Positions 18,392 to 28,500 of a stretch of 53,347 bases of DNA are shown here, one piece after another. Where the stretch lies: contig SHWW01000005.1 in the NCBI GenBank assembly GCA_009693635.1, positions 1-53,347 of the forward strand. The letters run 5' to 3'. Made by a program: the position numbers and the translations under genes. This DNA is from Flavobacteriaceae bacterium (GTDB lineage Bacteria > Bacteroidota > Bacteroidia > Flavobacteriales > Flavobacteriaceae). Numbering within the stretch: the stretch's first letter is position 1; every line of letters starts with the position of its first letter. Below the pieces are notes generated by a model. It saw only the letters and a program-made list of their open reading frames with translations. It was not told where the DNA came from and ran no database searches.

Positions 18392-19288
18392 CTAACGGCC
18401 CATTCTCATTCCGCCATTTCCTTGATTCATTTGTCTGAATTCTTCCATTTTTTTAACGACTGTTTCATCATATTCTTTTTGAGAAATTACTTTCCCATTT
18501 GTAGATTCTTTAATTTCTGTTTTTTCTTTAGAATTTAATATAATTTTTGAACACAAAATAATTGTTTTTCCATCGTTCACTTCTAATATTAATCCCGGTA
18601 AACCCCAATAGTTTTCTGGCCCTTGGTTAATTGGAATTTCAGGGGAATACCAGGCTGTAATTGTAATTTCTTTAGGTAATTCGAAATCATCCATAAAGTT
18701 GGTTTTCTTAGCTTGGCCTTCCGGTTTAACAACTTCGGATTTTGCATCCTCTTTTTTAGATCTAAAATTTCTAAAATCAGATTGACTTACAGGACGTACA
18801 GCAGTGGCTTTGAAGCAATTGTACCCTCCAATTAATTTAGTTTCACTTTCCATTTTCCATGCATAATTTGGCAAGGAATCTTTAATTAAGAACTCTTTTC
18901 CCATAAACTCTTTATCAACAGAATATGTTTTTTGCTTCACATTTTTATAATTTGTTCCGCCACCTCCCATCATTGAGCTCCAGATATTTCTCATACCACC
19001 ACCGCCTCCACCGCCTTGGCCTGGAGCTTCTAATTTTTCTTCTTCTTTATAAATGGATGACGATTTATTGAAGTTTAGAATAAAGGTTTTTTCAAACATT
19101 TTTTTCATACGCTCCTCAATCATTTTTTGCAAATCGGGTGTCATATCTTTATTTCCTTGCATTCTCGTTTTAAAATCAGAATTGCTTGTTTTTGATTCAT
19201 AAACTGCCATTCCTTGAAATTCTTGCGCTTTCATTTGTAAAAAAGAAACTGCGCTAAAGGCTACTGATAAAATTATTTTTCTTAACAT
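18392..19288 (-). CDS. GLPGLI family secreted protein
   Basis: The 298-residue protein has a signal peptide ending near KAQ (residue 21) and the signature GLPGLI within NYWGLPGLILEV. These proteins occur only in Bacteroidota and are usually encoded with an outer-membrane receptor, as here; their function is unknown. An unusual glycine-rich insert (about 90-112, including a run of seven glycines) and methionine-rich ends are present. The charged N-terminal part (about 40-70) looks helical. Confidence 0.9.
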   Translation of the reverse strand: MLRKIILSVAFSAVSFLQMKAQEFQGMAVYESKTSNSDFKTRMQGNKDMTPDLQKMIEERMKKMFEKTFILNFNKSSSIYKEEEKLEAPGQGGGGGGGMRNIWSSMMGGGGTNYKNVKQKTYSVDKEFMGKEFLIKDSLPNYAWKMESETKLIGGYNCFKATAVRPVSQSDFRNFRSKKEDAKSEVVKPEGQAKKTNFMDDFELPKEITITAWYSPEIPINQGPENYWGLPGLILEVNDGKTIILCSKIILNSKEKTEIKESTNGKVISQKEYDETVVKKMEEFRQMNQGNGGMRMGR

Positions 19289-19460
19289 AAATTGATTTAT
19301 TTATCTTGTTTGTTAAACTATTTACTAAATTTCAATAAAAATAGTAATTATACGATTGCAAATATGACGAATTAGGATAATTATTGTTACAAATGTTTTG
19401 TTAAAAATTTTATTTAAGACGTGTTTAATCATAAAAGGTTTAATCGTAATTTAGCTGACT

Positions 19461-20252
19461 ATGAAAAAACAGCTTTTTATTTTAAGTTTACTTTTGTTTT
19501 CTATGTTTTCGATTTGGGGACAAAAGAAAAACACTTCCTTACTTTCGACTCAATCTATTTCTGGAGATGCTTTTGTAGGGATTGATGTATTATCCAATTT
19601 ATATTACATTGAAAACAATGTCTTTTTCAAGAAAAATAATTCACAATTATGGCAATACAAAAACCTCTCTTTAGGGAAAATTACCAAAATTGATTTGCAA
19701 AACCCACTTAAAATTGTTCTTTTTTATGAAGATTTTAATTCTGTGATTTTATTAGACAACCAATTGAATGAGATTCAAAAAATTGATTTTTCAAATATTA
19801 GCATACCTATTATTGCGACTGCTATTGGAATTGCTTCTCAAAACAACCTTTGGGTTTTCGATTCGTCATCGCAAAAACTTGGATTATATAATTATTCAAA
19901 TGGCAATTTTAAATCCATCACCATTTCATTTCAAGGAAATTTTAAGCATTACGAATCAGATTTCAATACTTTTCAATGGATTGACGATAAACTAAACTGG
20001 TTTTCATGTGATATTTTCGGAAAAATCACTCTGCTTAGAAAAGTCACGGATTTTGATAAAATCCAAATACTAAGTCCAGAATTAATACTTTTTTCAAAAG
20101 GCGAGCACTTGTATTTTCAAGACTTTAAATTAAATATAACCGAAGAAGTTCAAAATGTTGATAAAACGTTTGAAATTTTCATATTCAAAGACCAAATTTT
20201 ATCTATTTTTACAAATCGACAAATTAAGAATTATAAAATAATAGTACCATAA
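19461..20252 (+). CDS. Secreted protein, possibly beta-propeller
   Basis: The 263-residue protein has a signal peptide (hydrophobic residues 4-19, cleavage near IWGQ). The rest is rich in aromatic and Asn residues with repeating WQYKNL, LWVFDSSSQKLGLYN and KITLLRKV units, which suggests a small beta-propeller. No catalytic motif is seen. Its stop overlaps the start of the deoxynucleoside kinase gene by one base (TAATG), so the two are translationally coupled. Confidence 0.75.
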   Translation: MKKQLFILSLLLFSMFSIWGQKKNTSLLSTQSISGDAFVGIDVLSNLYYIENNVFFKKNNSQLWQYKNLSLGKITKIDLQNPLKIVLFYEDFNSVILLDNQLNEIQKIDFSNISIPIIATAIGIASQNNLWVFDSSSQKLGLYNYSNGNFKSITISFQGNFKHYESDFNTFQWIDDKLNWFSCDIFGKITLLRKVTDFDKIQILSPELILFSKGEHLYFQDFKLNITEEVQNVDKTFEIFIFKDQILSIFTNRQIKNYKIIVP

Positions 20253-20866
20253 TGCATATAGCTATAGCTGGAAATATCGGAGCTGGAAAAACATCATTAA
20301 CTCGCTTGTTAGCAAAGCATTTCAAGTGGGAACCTCATTTTGAAGATGTAGTTGATAATCCGTACTTAGATGATTTTTACCATCAAATGGAACGTTGGTC
20401 ATTTAATTTACAAATCTATTTTTTAAATAGTCGCTTTAGACAGGTTTTGCAAATTCGTGAGAGCGGTAAAAAAATCATTCAAGACCGAACGATTTATGAA
20501 GATGCACATATTTTTGCCCCCAACCTTCACGCTATGGGATTAATGACCAATCGTGATTTTCAAAACTACAGTTCGCTTTTTGATTTAATGGAAGGACTCG
20601 TATCTCCACCAGATATGCTTATTTATTTGAGAAGTTCTATTCCAAATTTGGTTTCTCAAATTCATAAACGAGGGCGCGAATATGAAAATACAATTTCTAT
20701 TGATTATTTGAATCGTTTAAACGAAAGATACGAAGCTTGGGTTACCTCCTATTCTAAAGGGAAGCTTATGATAATTGATGTTGACAATATTGATTTCGTT
20801 AATAATCCTGAAGATTTAGGGATAATTATCAATAAAATTGACGCTGAATTGAATGGCTTGTTTTAG
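20252..20866 (+). CDS. Deoxynucleoside kinase
   Basis: The 204-residue dNK-family kinase has a P-loop GNIGAGKT (residues 7-14), a conserved QDRTIYEDAHIF segment and a lid-region RGREYE. It phosphorylates a deoxynucleoside to the monophosphate in the salvage pathway; the base specificity cannot be read from sequence. It starts inside the stop of the preceding secreted-protein gene and is convergent with the small conserved gene downstream. Confidence 0.93.
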   Translation: MHIAIAGNIGAGKTSLTRLLAKHFKWEPHFEDVVDNPYLDDFYHQMERWSFNLQIYFLNSRFRQVLQIRESGKKIIQDRTIYEDAHIFAPNLHAMGLMTNRDFQNYSSLFDLMEGLVSPPDMLIYLRSSIPNLVSQIHKRGREYENTISIDYLNRLNERYEAWVTSYSKGKLMIIDVDNIDFVNNPEDLGIIINKIDAELNGLF

Positions 20867-20867
20867 C

Positions 20868-21230
20868 CTAATAATTATTCCGAAACCAAACTTTCATCCA
20901 TTCTCTTTTTAAAATTAAAAAAGCAACTTCTTCGGCTAAGATCACTAAATCGGAGCCGTCTAATTTTTTAATTTGGGCTTCGGCAACATCAATAATATAT
21001 AGCAAGTTGAGGTATTCTGCGAATTTGTATTGAATTAATTGATATATTTTTTCGTGTAATTGTGCTTTTAATTCTTCGGGTCCAATTGAAATTGGGAAAT
21101 CAATTGATTCGTTTGCCAAATTGAAATCTTTATTGATTTGTTCAATTAATTTCAAATATAAATTATCTTTTGAAGCCTCGGTAAGCAGTAAATCGCTATT
21201 TATGGGTGCAATAAATGTTTTTGAGCTCAT
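20868..21230 (-). CDS. Conserved flavobacterial protein of unknown function
   Basis: The 120-residue acidic, helix-rich soluble protein has no recognised motif. It starts 5 bases after the polyprenyl synthetase stop and is on the same strand, so it is in that operon. The stop lies 1 base from the dNK stop on the other strand. Its function cannot be deduced. Confidence 0.75.
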   Translation of the reverse strand: MSSKTFIAPINSDLLLTEASKDNLYLKLIEQINKDFNLANESIDFPISIGPEELKAQLHEKIYQLIQYKFAEYLNLLYIIDVAEAQIKKLDGSDLVILAEEVAFLILKREWMKVWFRNNY

Positions 21231-21235
21231 TAAAA

Positions 21236-22210
21236 TTATACTTTTCGCCCCATTAAATTTTCTCCAAATGTTCTTAATATTTCCTTTTTATCATTGTCAA
21301 TGCTGATTTTTTGAAGTGTCTCAAACGCTTTTAAAGTGAACTGTTGAATTGCCTTTTTGGTTTCAAATGCAGCTCCGGTAGTCAAAAATATATCTTTTAC
21401 GGAATTGATTTTTTCTAAATTATCCTCTGGATGAATCGAAAATAAACTTGCCAATTGTTCGGCTTGTTCTTTAGATGCAAATTCATACGCTTTAAGATAT
21501 AAATAAGTTTTTTTGTTTTCTATAATGTCTCCACCAACTTGTTTTCCAAAAGTTTCTGGATTTCCAAAAGCATCTAAATAGTCATCTTGCAGTTGAAATG
21601 CCAAACCTAAACTCAAACCAAAATCATAAATTAAATTGGCGTTTTCTTCAGAAGTTTTAGCAATTATAGCTCCCATTTTCATCGCCGCAGCAACAAGAAC
21701 TGCCGTTTTATATTCTATCATTTTCAAATAATCTTGAACGGATACATTATCTCGTGTTTCAAAATCCACATCCCACTGTTGCCCTTCGCAAACTTCCAAT
21801 GCTGTTTTGCTAAACAATTTCGCTAAATCTCTAAAAAGGGAAGGCTCATATTTTTCAAAATGTTGATACGCCAATATCAACATCGCATCGCCTGAAAGAA
21901 TTCCAGTGTTAATATTCCATTTTTCGTGAACAGTTTCATTTCCTCTTCTTAAAGGCGCATCATCCATAATATCATCATGAATGAGTGAAAAATTATGAAA
22001 AACTTCAACAGCAAGTGCCGCTGGCAATGCTTTTTTATAGTCTGCGTCAAAAACTTCTGCACTCATCAATGTTAAAACTGGACGCATTCGTTTCCCTCCA
22101 AGTCCTAATATATAATGAATTGGATCATAAAGATTTTTAGGTTCTTTGGTTTCGTATTGTGATTGCAAATAGTCAGATATAAATTCTTGATACTGATAAA
22201 TAGAATGCAT
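21236..22210 (-). CDS. Polyprenyl (isoprenyl) diphosphate synthase
   Basis: The 324-residue trans-prenyltransferase condenses isopentenyl diphosphate units. It has both aspartate-rich motifs: DDIMDDAPLRRG (Asp79-Asp84) and DDYLD (Asp209-Asp213). The GGKRMRP segment is also present. Product length (farnesyl, geranylgeranyl or longer, for example for menaquinone) cannot be told from the motifs alone. It is cotranscribed with a small conserved gene and is divergent from the efflux operon. Confidence 0.93.
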   Translation of the reverse strand: MHSIYQYQEFISDYLQSQYETKEPKNLYDPIHYILGLGGKRMRPVLTLMSAEVFDADYKKALPAALAVEVFHNFSLIHDDIMDDAPLRRGNETVHEKWNINTGILSGDAMLILAYQHFEKYEPSLFRDLAKLFSKTALEVCEGQQWDVDFETRDNVSVQDYLKMIEYKTAVLVAAAMKMGAIIAKTSEENANLIYDFGLSLGLAFQLQDDYLDAFGNPETFGKQVGGDIIENKKTYLYLKAYEFASKEQAEQLASLFSIHPEDNLEKINSVKDIFLTTGAAFETKKAIQQFTLKAFETLQKISIDNDKKEILRTFGENLMGRKV

Positions 22211-22243
22211 TATTCTCGTTTTAAGGGTTAAGATTGAAGATCG

Positions 22244-22277
22244 GTTTCTTTAAAATCTTTGCGTATTACAAAGAAAC
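22244..22277. repeat. Inverted repeat GTTTCTTT-N18-AAAGAAAC
   Basis: Eight-base arms at 22244-22251 and 22270-22277 are perfectly complementary. They lie in the divergent spacer between the polyprenyl synthetase and TetR genes. The arms share the GAAAC/GTTTC core of the repeat at 22331-22362. Confidence 0.55.
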
Positions 22278-22330
22278 TCAAAAAAGTTTGAACTTTTAAC
22301 TTTCTCAAATGTTAATTAATTGTAAATACT

Positions 22331-22362
22331 ATGGAAACTATTTTGGTTTTTAAAGTTTCCAT
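22331..22362. promoter_or_regulatory. Probable TetR operator: inverted repeat overlapping the promoter
   Basis: ATGGAAACT (22331-22339) and AGTTTCCAT (22354-22362) are perfect inverted copies with a 14-base spacer. The repeat covers the TTG promoter box and ends 2 bases before the TAnnTTTG box. That is the place expected for a self-repressing TetR protein. Confidence 0.65.
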
Positions 22363-22372
22363 TGTAGATTTG
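22343..22372 (+). promoter_or_regulatory. Promoter of the efflux operon
   Basis: TTG (22343-22345), a 19-base spacer, then TAGATTTG (22365-22372), a full TTG/TAnnTTTG match. The ATG of the TetR gene lies 29 bases downstream. Confidence 0.75.
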
Positions 22373-22401
22373 CACAAAATTAACCCTTTTAATCCTAAAG
22401 A

Positions 22402-22998
22402 ATGAAAGATAAAATCATATCAAAAGCAAGTGATTTATTTTTGAAACTTGGTTTCAAAAGCGTAACAATGGATGATATTGCTGGGGAAATGTGTATTTCA
22501 AAAAAAACAATTTACAAGTTTTTTTGCAACAAAGAAGTTTTGATTGAGGAAAGCACGGCGGCTGTTCATTATGAAGTTCATGAGATTATTAGCAATATTG
22601 TGACTAAAAAATATAATGCCATCGAAGAAAATTTTGAAATCAGAAAGATGTTCAAGGAAATATTTAAATCGGCAGATACGTCACCTATTTATCAATTAAA
22701 AAAACATTATCCAGAAATCTACGAGAAAGTAATTGCAAGGGAAATCAATGAATGCAATACCGTTTTCAAACAAAATATAGAAAATGGAATTTCACAAGGT
22801 TTGTATAGAAAAGGAATTTCGGTTGATACGTATGTCCGATTTTACTATAATTTGGTTTTTAGCATTAAAGAACAAACAAGGTCTGAAAACGAAGGACAAC
22901 AATTAGAATTAGAAATATTAGAATACCATACACGAGCAATTGCAACGACGGCAGGAATTGCAGAATTAGAAAAACAATTAATGAACATTAAACAATAA
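22402..22998 (+). CDS. TetR/AcrR-family repressor of the efflux operon
   Basis: The 198-residue regulator has an N-terminal helix-turn-helix (about 15-47: VTMDDIAGEMCISKKTIYKFF) and a variable ligand-binding C-terminal part. It is the first gene of the operon with tolC-like, adaptor and RND genes. Its stop overlaps the tolC-like start by one base (TAATG). It probably represses its own operon through the inverted repeat at 22331-22362. The ligand is unknown. Confidence 0.92.
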   Translation: MKDKIISKASDLFLKLGFKSVTMDDIAGEMCISKKTIYKFFCNKEVLIEESTAAVHYEVHEIISNIVTKKYNAIEENFEIRKMFKEIFKSADTSPIYQLKKHYPEIYEKVIAREINECNTVFKQNIENGISQGLYRKGISVDTYVRFYYNLVFSIKEQTRSENEGQQLELEILEYHTRAIATTAGIAELEKQLMNIKQ

Positions 22999-24341
22999 TG
23001 AAAAAAGTAATCTGGATTACCTTATTATCTTTTGCAATCACCGCAAAATCCCAGGAAAAGCCTAAAAGTTTTTCACTTAACCTTGAAGAAGCAATTATTT
23101 ACGCATTAACCAATAATTATTCTTCAATAAATGCTCGACGTGACATTACCTCTGCCAAAGAGAAGAAATGGGAAACTACCGCCATGGGTTTGCCCCAAAT
23201 AAATGCTGGATTTGATTACGGTAATAATTTTGAATACATGGTCCAAGGGGTGACTGGAGGAGGTCCGTTAGGAGGCATTGCTGGAGGAGTGAGAACAATA
23301 GCCTTTAGCACTAATCATAATATGAATGCGAGAGCCACTTTGAGTCAACTGCTATTTGACGGATCTTACATTGTAGCTTTGCAGGCATCAAAAACATACC
23401 TGAAATTCTATGAAAATGCCAAACAGAAAACAGATGCAGAAATCAAGGAAATGGTCGTTAATGCTTATGGAAATGTATTATTAGCAGAAGAAAGTATCTT
23501 GATTCTAGTTAAAAATAAAACTATTTTAGAAAAAACATTTATAGACACTAGGGAAACATTCAAAAGCGGATTAATTGAAGAAGAAAATGTTGAACAACTT
23601 CAAATCACTCTGTCAACCATAAAAAGTAATTTAAGCAATACAAAAAGAATACTGATTATTGCTAATAACATGCTAAAAATTACATTAGGAATTGAAATAA
23701 CTGATGATTTAAAACTCACCGATAAATTAGATATTTTGATGATAAACAATTTAGATGCTGCCTTTTCGCAAGGAGAATTTAGTCCATCGCAAAATGTAAA
23801 TTATCAAATGGCTTTGAATTTTCAAGAGCAACTCCAATTAGAATATAAATTACAAAAAAGCAAAGCGCTCCCCTCTCTAGGCGCCAATTTAAATATAGGG
23901 TATAACGCTTTCGCCAATCAGTTTGCATTTTTTACACCTGCACAAAAATGGAATAACTTCTCGAATCTCGGTATTGGTTTAAATGTGCCTATTTTTAGCA
24001 GTTTAGCAAGAAGTTCTAGAACACAACAAGCTAAAATTGCATTTGAAAAAGCGAGAACGCAATTGACCGAAACCGAACAAAAATTGAAATTACAATACGC
24101 AAGTGCGAAAAGCGAATATGAATTCAGCATCGAGGAATTTACAACAGCAAAAACCAATTTGAATTTAGCTGAACGAATTGAGAAAAAACAACAAATAAAA
24201 TTCACAGAAGGATTGTCGTCAAGTTTTGATTTTAGTGAAGCACAACGCCAATTATATGGGGCGCAACAAAATTATTTGCAGTCGATGGTGAATATTATTA
24301 ATAAAAAAGCAAGTTTAGAAAAAGTAATAAATAAAAAATAA
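22998..24341 (+). CDS. TolC-family outer-membrane efflux protein
   Basis: The 447-residue protein has a signal peptide (cleavage near AKSQ) and two repeats of long amphipathic helices typical of TolC channels. The first begins LNLEEAIIYALTNNYS, and a C-terminal repeat has LNLAERIEKKQQIKFTEGLSS. It would form the outer-membrane exit duct of the tripartite pump encoded with the next two genes. The start overlaps the TetR stop. Confidence 0.92.
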   Translation: MKKVIWITLLSFAITAKSQEKPKSFSLNLEEAIIYALTNNYSSINARRDITSAKEKKWETTAMGLPQINAGFDYGNNFEYMVQGVTGGGPLGGIAGGVRTIAFSTNHNMNARATLSQLLFDGSYIVALQASKTYLKFYENAKQKTDAEIKEMVVNAYGNVLLAEESILILVKNKTILEKTFIDTRETFKSGLIEEENVEQLQITLSTIKSNLSNTKRILIIANNMLKITLGIEITDDLKLTDKLDILMINNLDAAFSQGEFSPSQNVNYQMALNFQEQLQLEYKLQKSKALPSLGANLNIGYNAFANQFAFFTPAQKWNNFSNLGIGLNVPIFSSLARSSRTQQAKIAFEKARTQLTETEQKLKLQYASAKSEYEFSIEEFTTAKTNLNLAERIEKKQQIKFTEGLSSSFDFSEAQRQLYGAQQNYLQSMVNIINKKASLEKVINKK

Positions 24342-24363
24342 TCATACAATAATAAATTCAAAA

Positions 24364-25503
24364 ATGAAAACAATAATTTTAATCACAACATTTTCCGTTT
24401 TACTATTTTCTTGCAAAAAGAAAGAAGACAACGCCAATATTGATACTTTAATCAATTCAAAAAACTTGGTTTCTTTAAAGGCAAAAAAAGCTGAATTGCA
24501 AAACCAATTAACAAAATTGGACGATGCCATTGCCCTTTTAGATATTAAAAAATCGGAAGAAGCCTTGGTTTCAGTTTCGGTGGCGAAAGACACTATTTTT
24601 AGTCATTATTTAGAAGTTCAAGGAAATGTGAATACTAAAGAAAATCTGATTATTTACCCACAATTCTCTGGGATTTTAAATACTGTAAATGTAATTGCCG
24701 GTCAAAAAGTGAGTAAAGGGCAGCTTCTTGGAACTATTGACGATGGAGGTTTGAGTCAGCAATTGGCTCAGATGGACACGCAATTATCACTGGCAAAAAC
24801 AACTTTCGAAAGACAAAAGCGTTTGTGGGATCAAAAAATTGGTTCTGAAATTCAGTATTTGCAAGCACAAACCAATATGATTAGCCAACAAAAAGCAGTT
24901 TTACAAATGAAAGCGCAATTGTCAAAAACAAGGATTATAGCCCCGTTTTCAGGAGTAATTGACGAATTAATTACCGAAAAAGGACAAGTAGTTGGGCCTG
25001 GACAAGGATTGATGCGAATTGTGAATTTAAATAATATGTTTGTTTCTACAGCGGTTCCTGAAAGTTATATTGGAAAATTAAAAGTCGGGACGGTTGTCAA
25101 TGTTTATTTGGCATCTTTAGAAAAAACCTACATTGGTAAAATTCGACAAGTAGCTAATAATATCAACCCTAATAATAGAAGTTTTGGGATTGAAGTTTCT
25201 GTTCCAAATACTGAGAATTTATTACGTCCAAACCAAGTGGCTAAACTCAAAATCATTGATTACACTAATGCAAATGCAGTTGTAGTTCCTTCCAATGTGA
25301 TTCAAGTAGATGGTAATGGCGAGCAGTTTGTATTTGAAGCAACATCAATTAAAGACAAAACGGGAATTGCTAAAAAAGTGATTGTGAAAGTGGGAAAAAC
25401 ATCTGAAAATTTCACCGAGATTTTAAGTGGATTAGAACCAAAAAAAGTAGTTGTAAGCGATGGAGTAAATACGGTTTCGGAGGGAATGAAACTAAATTTT
25501 TAA
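24364..25503 (+). CDS. Periplasmic adaptor (membrane-fusion) lipoprotein of an RND pump
   Basis: The 379-residue protein has a lipoprotein signal with cysteine at residue 17 (LLFSCKKK). A short coiled-coil (about 33-60) precedes the lipoyl/hairpin domain (VIAGQKVSKGQLLGTID, with coiled-coil hairpin around 135-185). The second lipoyl half reads TRIIAPFSGVIDEL, and a beta-barrel follows. It links the RND pump to the TolC-like channel. It lies between those two genes, 22 bases after the tolC-like gene. Confidence 0.93.
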   Translation: MKTIILITTFSVLLFSCKKKEDNANIDTLINSKNLVSLKAKKAELQNQLTKLDDAIALLDIKKSEEALVSVSVAKDTIFSHYLEVQGNVNTKENLIIYPQFSGILNTVNVIAGQKVSKGQLLGTIDDGGLSQQLAQMDTQLSLAKTTFERQKRLWDQKIGSEIQYLQAQTNMISQQKAVLQMKAQLSKTRIIAPFSGVIDELITEKGQVVGPGQGLMRIVNLNNMFVSTAVPESYIGKLKVGTVVNVYLASLEKTYIGKIRQVANNINPNNRSFGIEVSVPNTENLLRPNQVAKLKIIDYTNANAVVVPSNVIQVDGNGEQFVFEATSIKDKTGIAKKVIVKVGKTSENFTEILSGLEPKKVVVSDGVNTVSEGMKLNF

Positions 25504-25574
25504 TCCCCCTAATCAAAATTGACAAATATTGAATTCAAAATTTATCATTTAAAATTTAAAATAACTCTTATATA

Positions 25575-28500
25575 ATGAGTCATCAAAAAAAAGAATTTGG
25601 CATTTCGAGTTGGGCTGTAGATAACCGAATTACGGTTTACATTCTTACCTTTATAATTATAGTTTCAGGAACGATGGCGTATATCAATATGCCTCGTGAA
25701 AACTTCCCTGAAATATTGGAAAACAAAATTTATGTTTCTTCTATTTTTCCAGGAAATTCATCTGAAGATGTGGAGAAATTAGTCGTAAAACCTCTTGAAG
25801 ATCAGTTTAAAAATATTTCTGGCGTTACCAAAGTTACGTCAAGTTCGTTTCAAGATTATGGAATTGTAGTTGTTGAATTTGAACAAAAAATCTCTATTGA
25901 AGAAGCTAAAATCAGAATTAAAGACAAAGCAGATTTGGCGAAAGCCGATACCGATTGGCCAAATCTTGATAATGGAAGTAAGGTAGAACCCAGTATTTTT
26001 AATATCAATATTTCGGAGGAAGTACCGATATTGAATATTAATTTAAAAGGGAATTATACTACGCAACAACTTAAAAAATATGGGGAATATTTAAAAGACG
26101 AGATTGAAAATGTACCTGAAGTTAAAAAAGTAGATATTCTTGGTGTTGACGACAAAGAGGTTGAAATTGCAATAGATGTATTCAAAATGAACGCTGCAAA
26201 AGTAAGTTTTGACGACATTCAAAATGCAGTAAAATATGAAAACATGACCCTTTCCGGAGGAAATTTAATCTCGCAAGGGTCCCGAAATAACATCCGAATT
26301 GTTGGGGAAATCAAAAACCCAAAGGAACTTGAAAACGTAGTTGTAAAATCCTACGGAGGAACGGTTTACCTCAAAGACATTGCAGGGATCAATTTCAAAG
26401 AAAAAGAAAAAACTACATATGCCCGCGAAAGTGGTCAAGAAGTGGTGATGCTAAATGTAAAAAAACGTTCTGGGCAAAATATGATTTCTGCATTGGATCA
26501 AGTTAAAGAAATTGTGGTTAAAGCACAAGAAACAGTCATGCCAAAAGATTTGAGCATCAAAATGACTAACGACCAATCGAGTAAAGTCAAACACCAAGTA
26601 AACGAACTTTCAAACCACATAATTTTCGGAATTATTCTGGTAATGATTGTGTTGATGTTCACGATGGGATTAAGAAATTCCCTGTTTGTTGGAGCTGCAA
26701 TTCCAATTTCAATGTTGATGGCATTTGCAATTTTATCGCTATTTGGGTTCACGTTAAACACGATGGTTTTGTTTGGATTGGTAATGGGATTAGGATTGTT
26801 GGTTGATGATGGAATTGTGGTTGTAGACAATGTTTTTGCCAATATGAAAAAAGGATTAGGACGAATTGAAGCTTCCAAAATTGGTATTGGCGAAATCGCT
26901 TGGCCGGTTATTTCATCAACAGCAACCACCTTGGCCGCATTTATTCCATTGGCTTTATGGCCAGGAACGGTAGGAAAATTTATGATTTATTTTCCAATAA
27001 CATTGTCTTGTGTTTTGGGCGCATCGTTGTTCGTAGCCATGGTTATCAATGCCGCAATGACAGGTGGTTTTATGGATATTGAAGACCGAAATATTTCTAA
27101 AAAAGCCTTGAAAAAATACACAATTATTTTTATTGTTTCAGGATTGTTATTCGTAATTCCTGGGAATATTACTCATACTATTTGGATGAAAGCTATCGGA
27201 CATTTAATCATTATTGCTTTGGTATTAATGTGGGCGTATCATTTGTTTCTTTTCAAATGGACACAAGATTTCCAAAACAGTTTTTTCCCAAGATTAGAAG
27301 CAAAATACCAAGTTTTTCTTGGTAAAATCTTAACCGGAAAAAAATCTGTAATTGCATTAGTTGGAATTATTGGATTATTAATTTTCTCATTTGTATTATT
27401 GGGAATCTTCCCGAGAAATGTATTGTTTTTCCCAAAAAACATTCCAAATCAAGCCATAGTTTACATCGAATATCCACAAGGTACAGAAATTTCAAAAACC
27501 AACAAAGCCAATTTATTTGTTGAAAAACAAGTGATAGCAATTTTGAGTAAATATGTTGAAAACAACGAAAACTATTTGGCCGAAAGTATCGTTTCGCAGG
27601 TGGGAAAAAGCGCTGGAAACCCAAATGTAGATTCTGGAAACCAATCGGAAACACCATATAAAGGAAAAGTAACTGTGAATTTTACTGAATTTAATTTTAG
27701 AAAAGACGTTAATACAGATGATATTTTAGAAGAAATTCGTGCAAAAGTAAAAGCAATTGCTGGAGCAAAAATTATTGTCGAAAAAGATTCTAACGGACCG
27801 CCATCAGGATATCCAATAAGTTTGCAATTGTCGGGAACTAATTACGACGAAATGTTGGTGGAAGCTAATAAAGTAATCACTTTCATCAATTTAAAAAACA
27901 TCGAAGGCATCGAAAAATTAAATATTGATGTCAATAAAGAAAGTCCAGAACTAGAAGTAAATGTAGATCGTGTAAGCATTGGAAGTTTAGGTGCCAGCAC
28001 GGGACAATTAGGATTAACGATGCGTAGAGCGATTTACGGGCAAGAAATTTCAACCTATAAAGAAGGAAAAGACGACTACAATATTGTAATGCGTTTGCAG
28101 GAAGACCAACGCAAAAACGAAAGTGTTTTGTTCAACCAACCCGTAACTTTCCGAAATCAAAACAACGGACAAATCATCCAAGTTCCGATTTCTGCTTTTG
28201 CAACGAACGAGAAAAAATTCACGTTCAACCAAATAAAACGCAAGAATTCAAAACGTATAATGACCATTTATTCCAATGTTTTAACAGGTGCAAATGGCGA
28301 CGGAATTACAAAACAAATAGAATCTGAACTTAAAGCAGCCAATTATAAAATGGCAGGCGACATCACGTATTCCTTTTCTGGCGAGCAAGAACAACAGAAA
28401 AAAGATTCCAGTTTCTTGTTTGGAGCACTACTTTTGGCATTGGCAAGCATCACCATAATTATCGTGTTGCAATTTAATTCCCTGTCAAAAACCGCCATCA

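Noticed and set aside
26498..26929. 143-codon open frame opposite the RND permease gene
   Set aside because: It overlaps the conserved TM4 region of the pump on the other strand and has low-complexity Asn/Pro/Ile composition typical of an antisense shadow.
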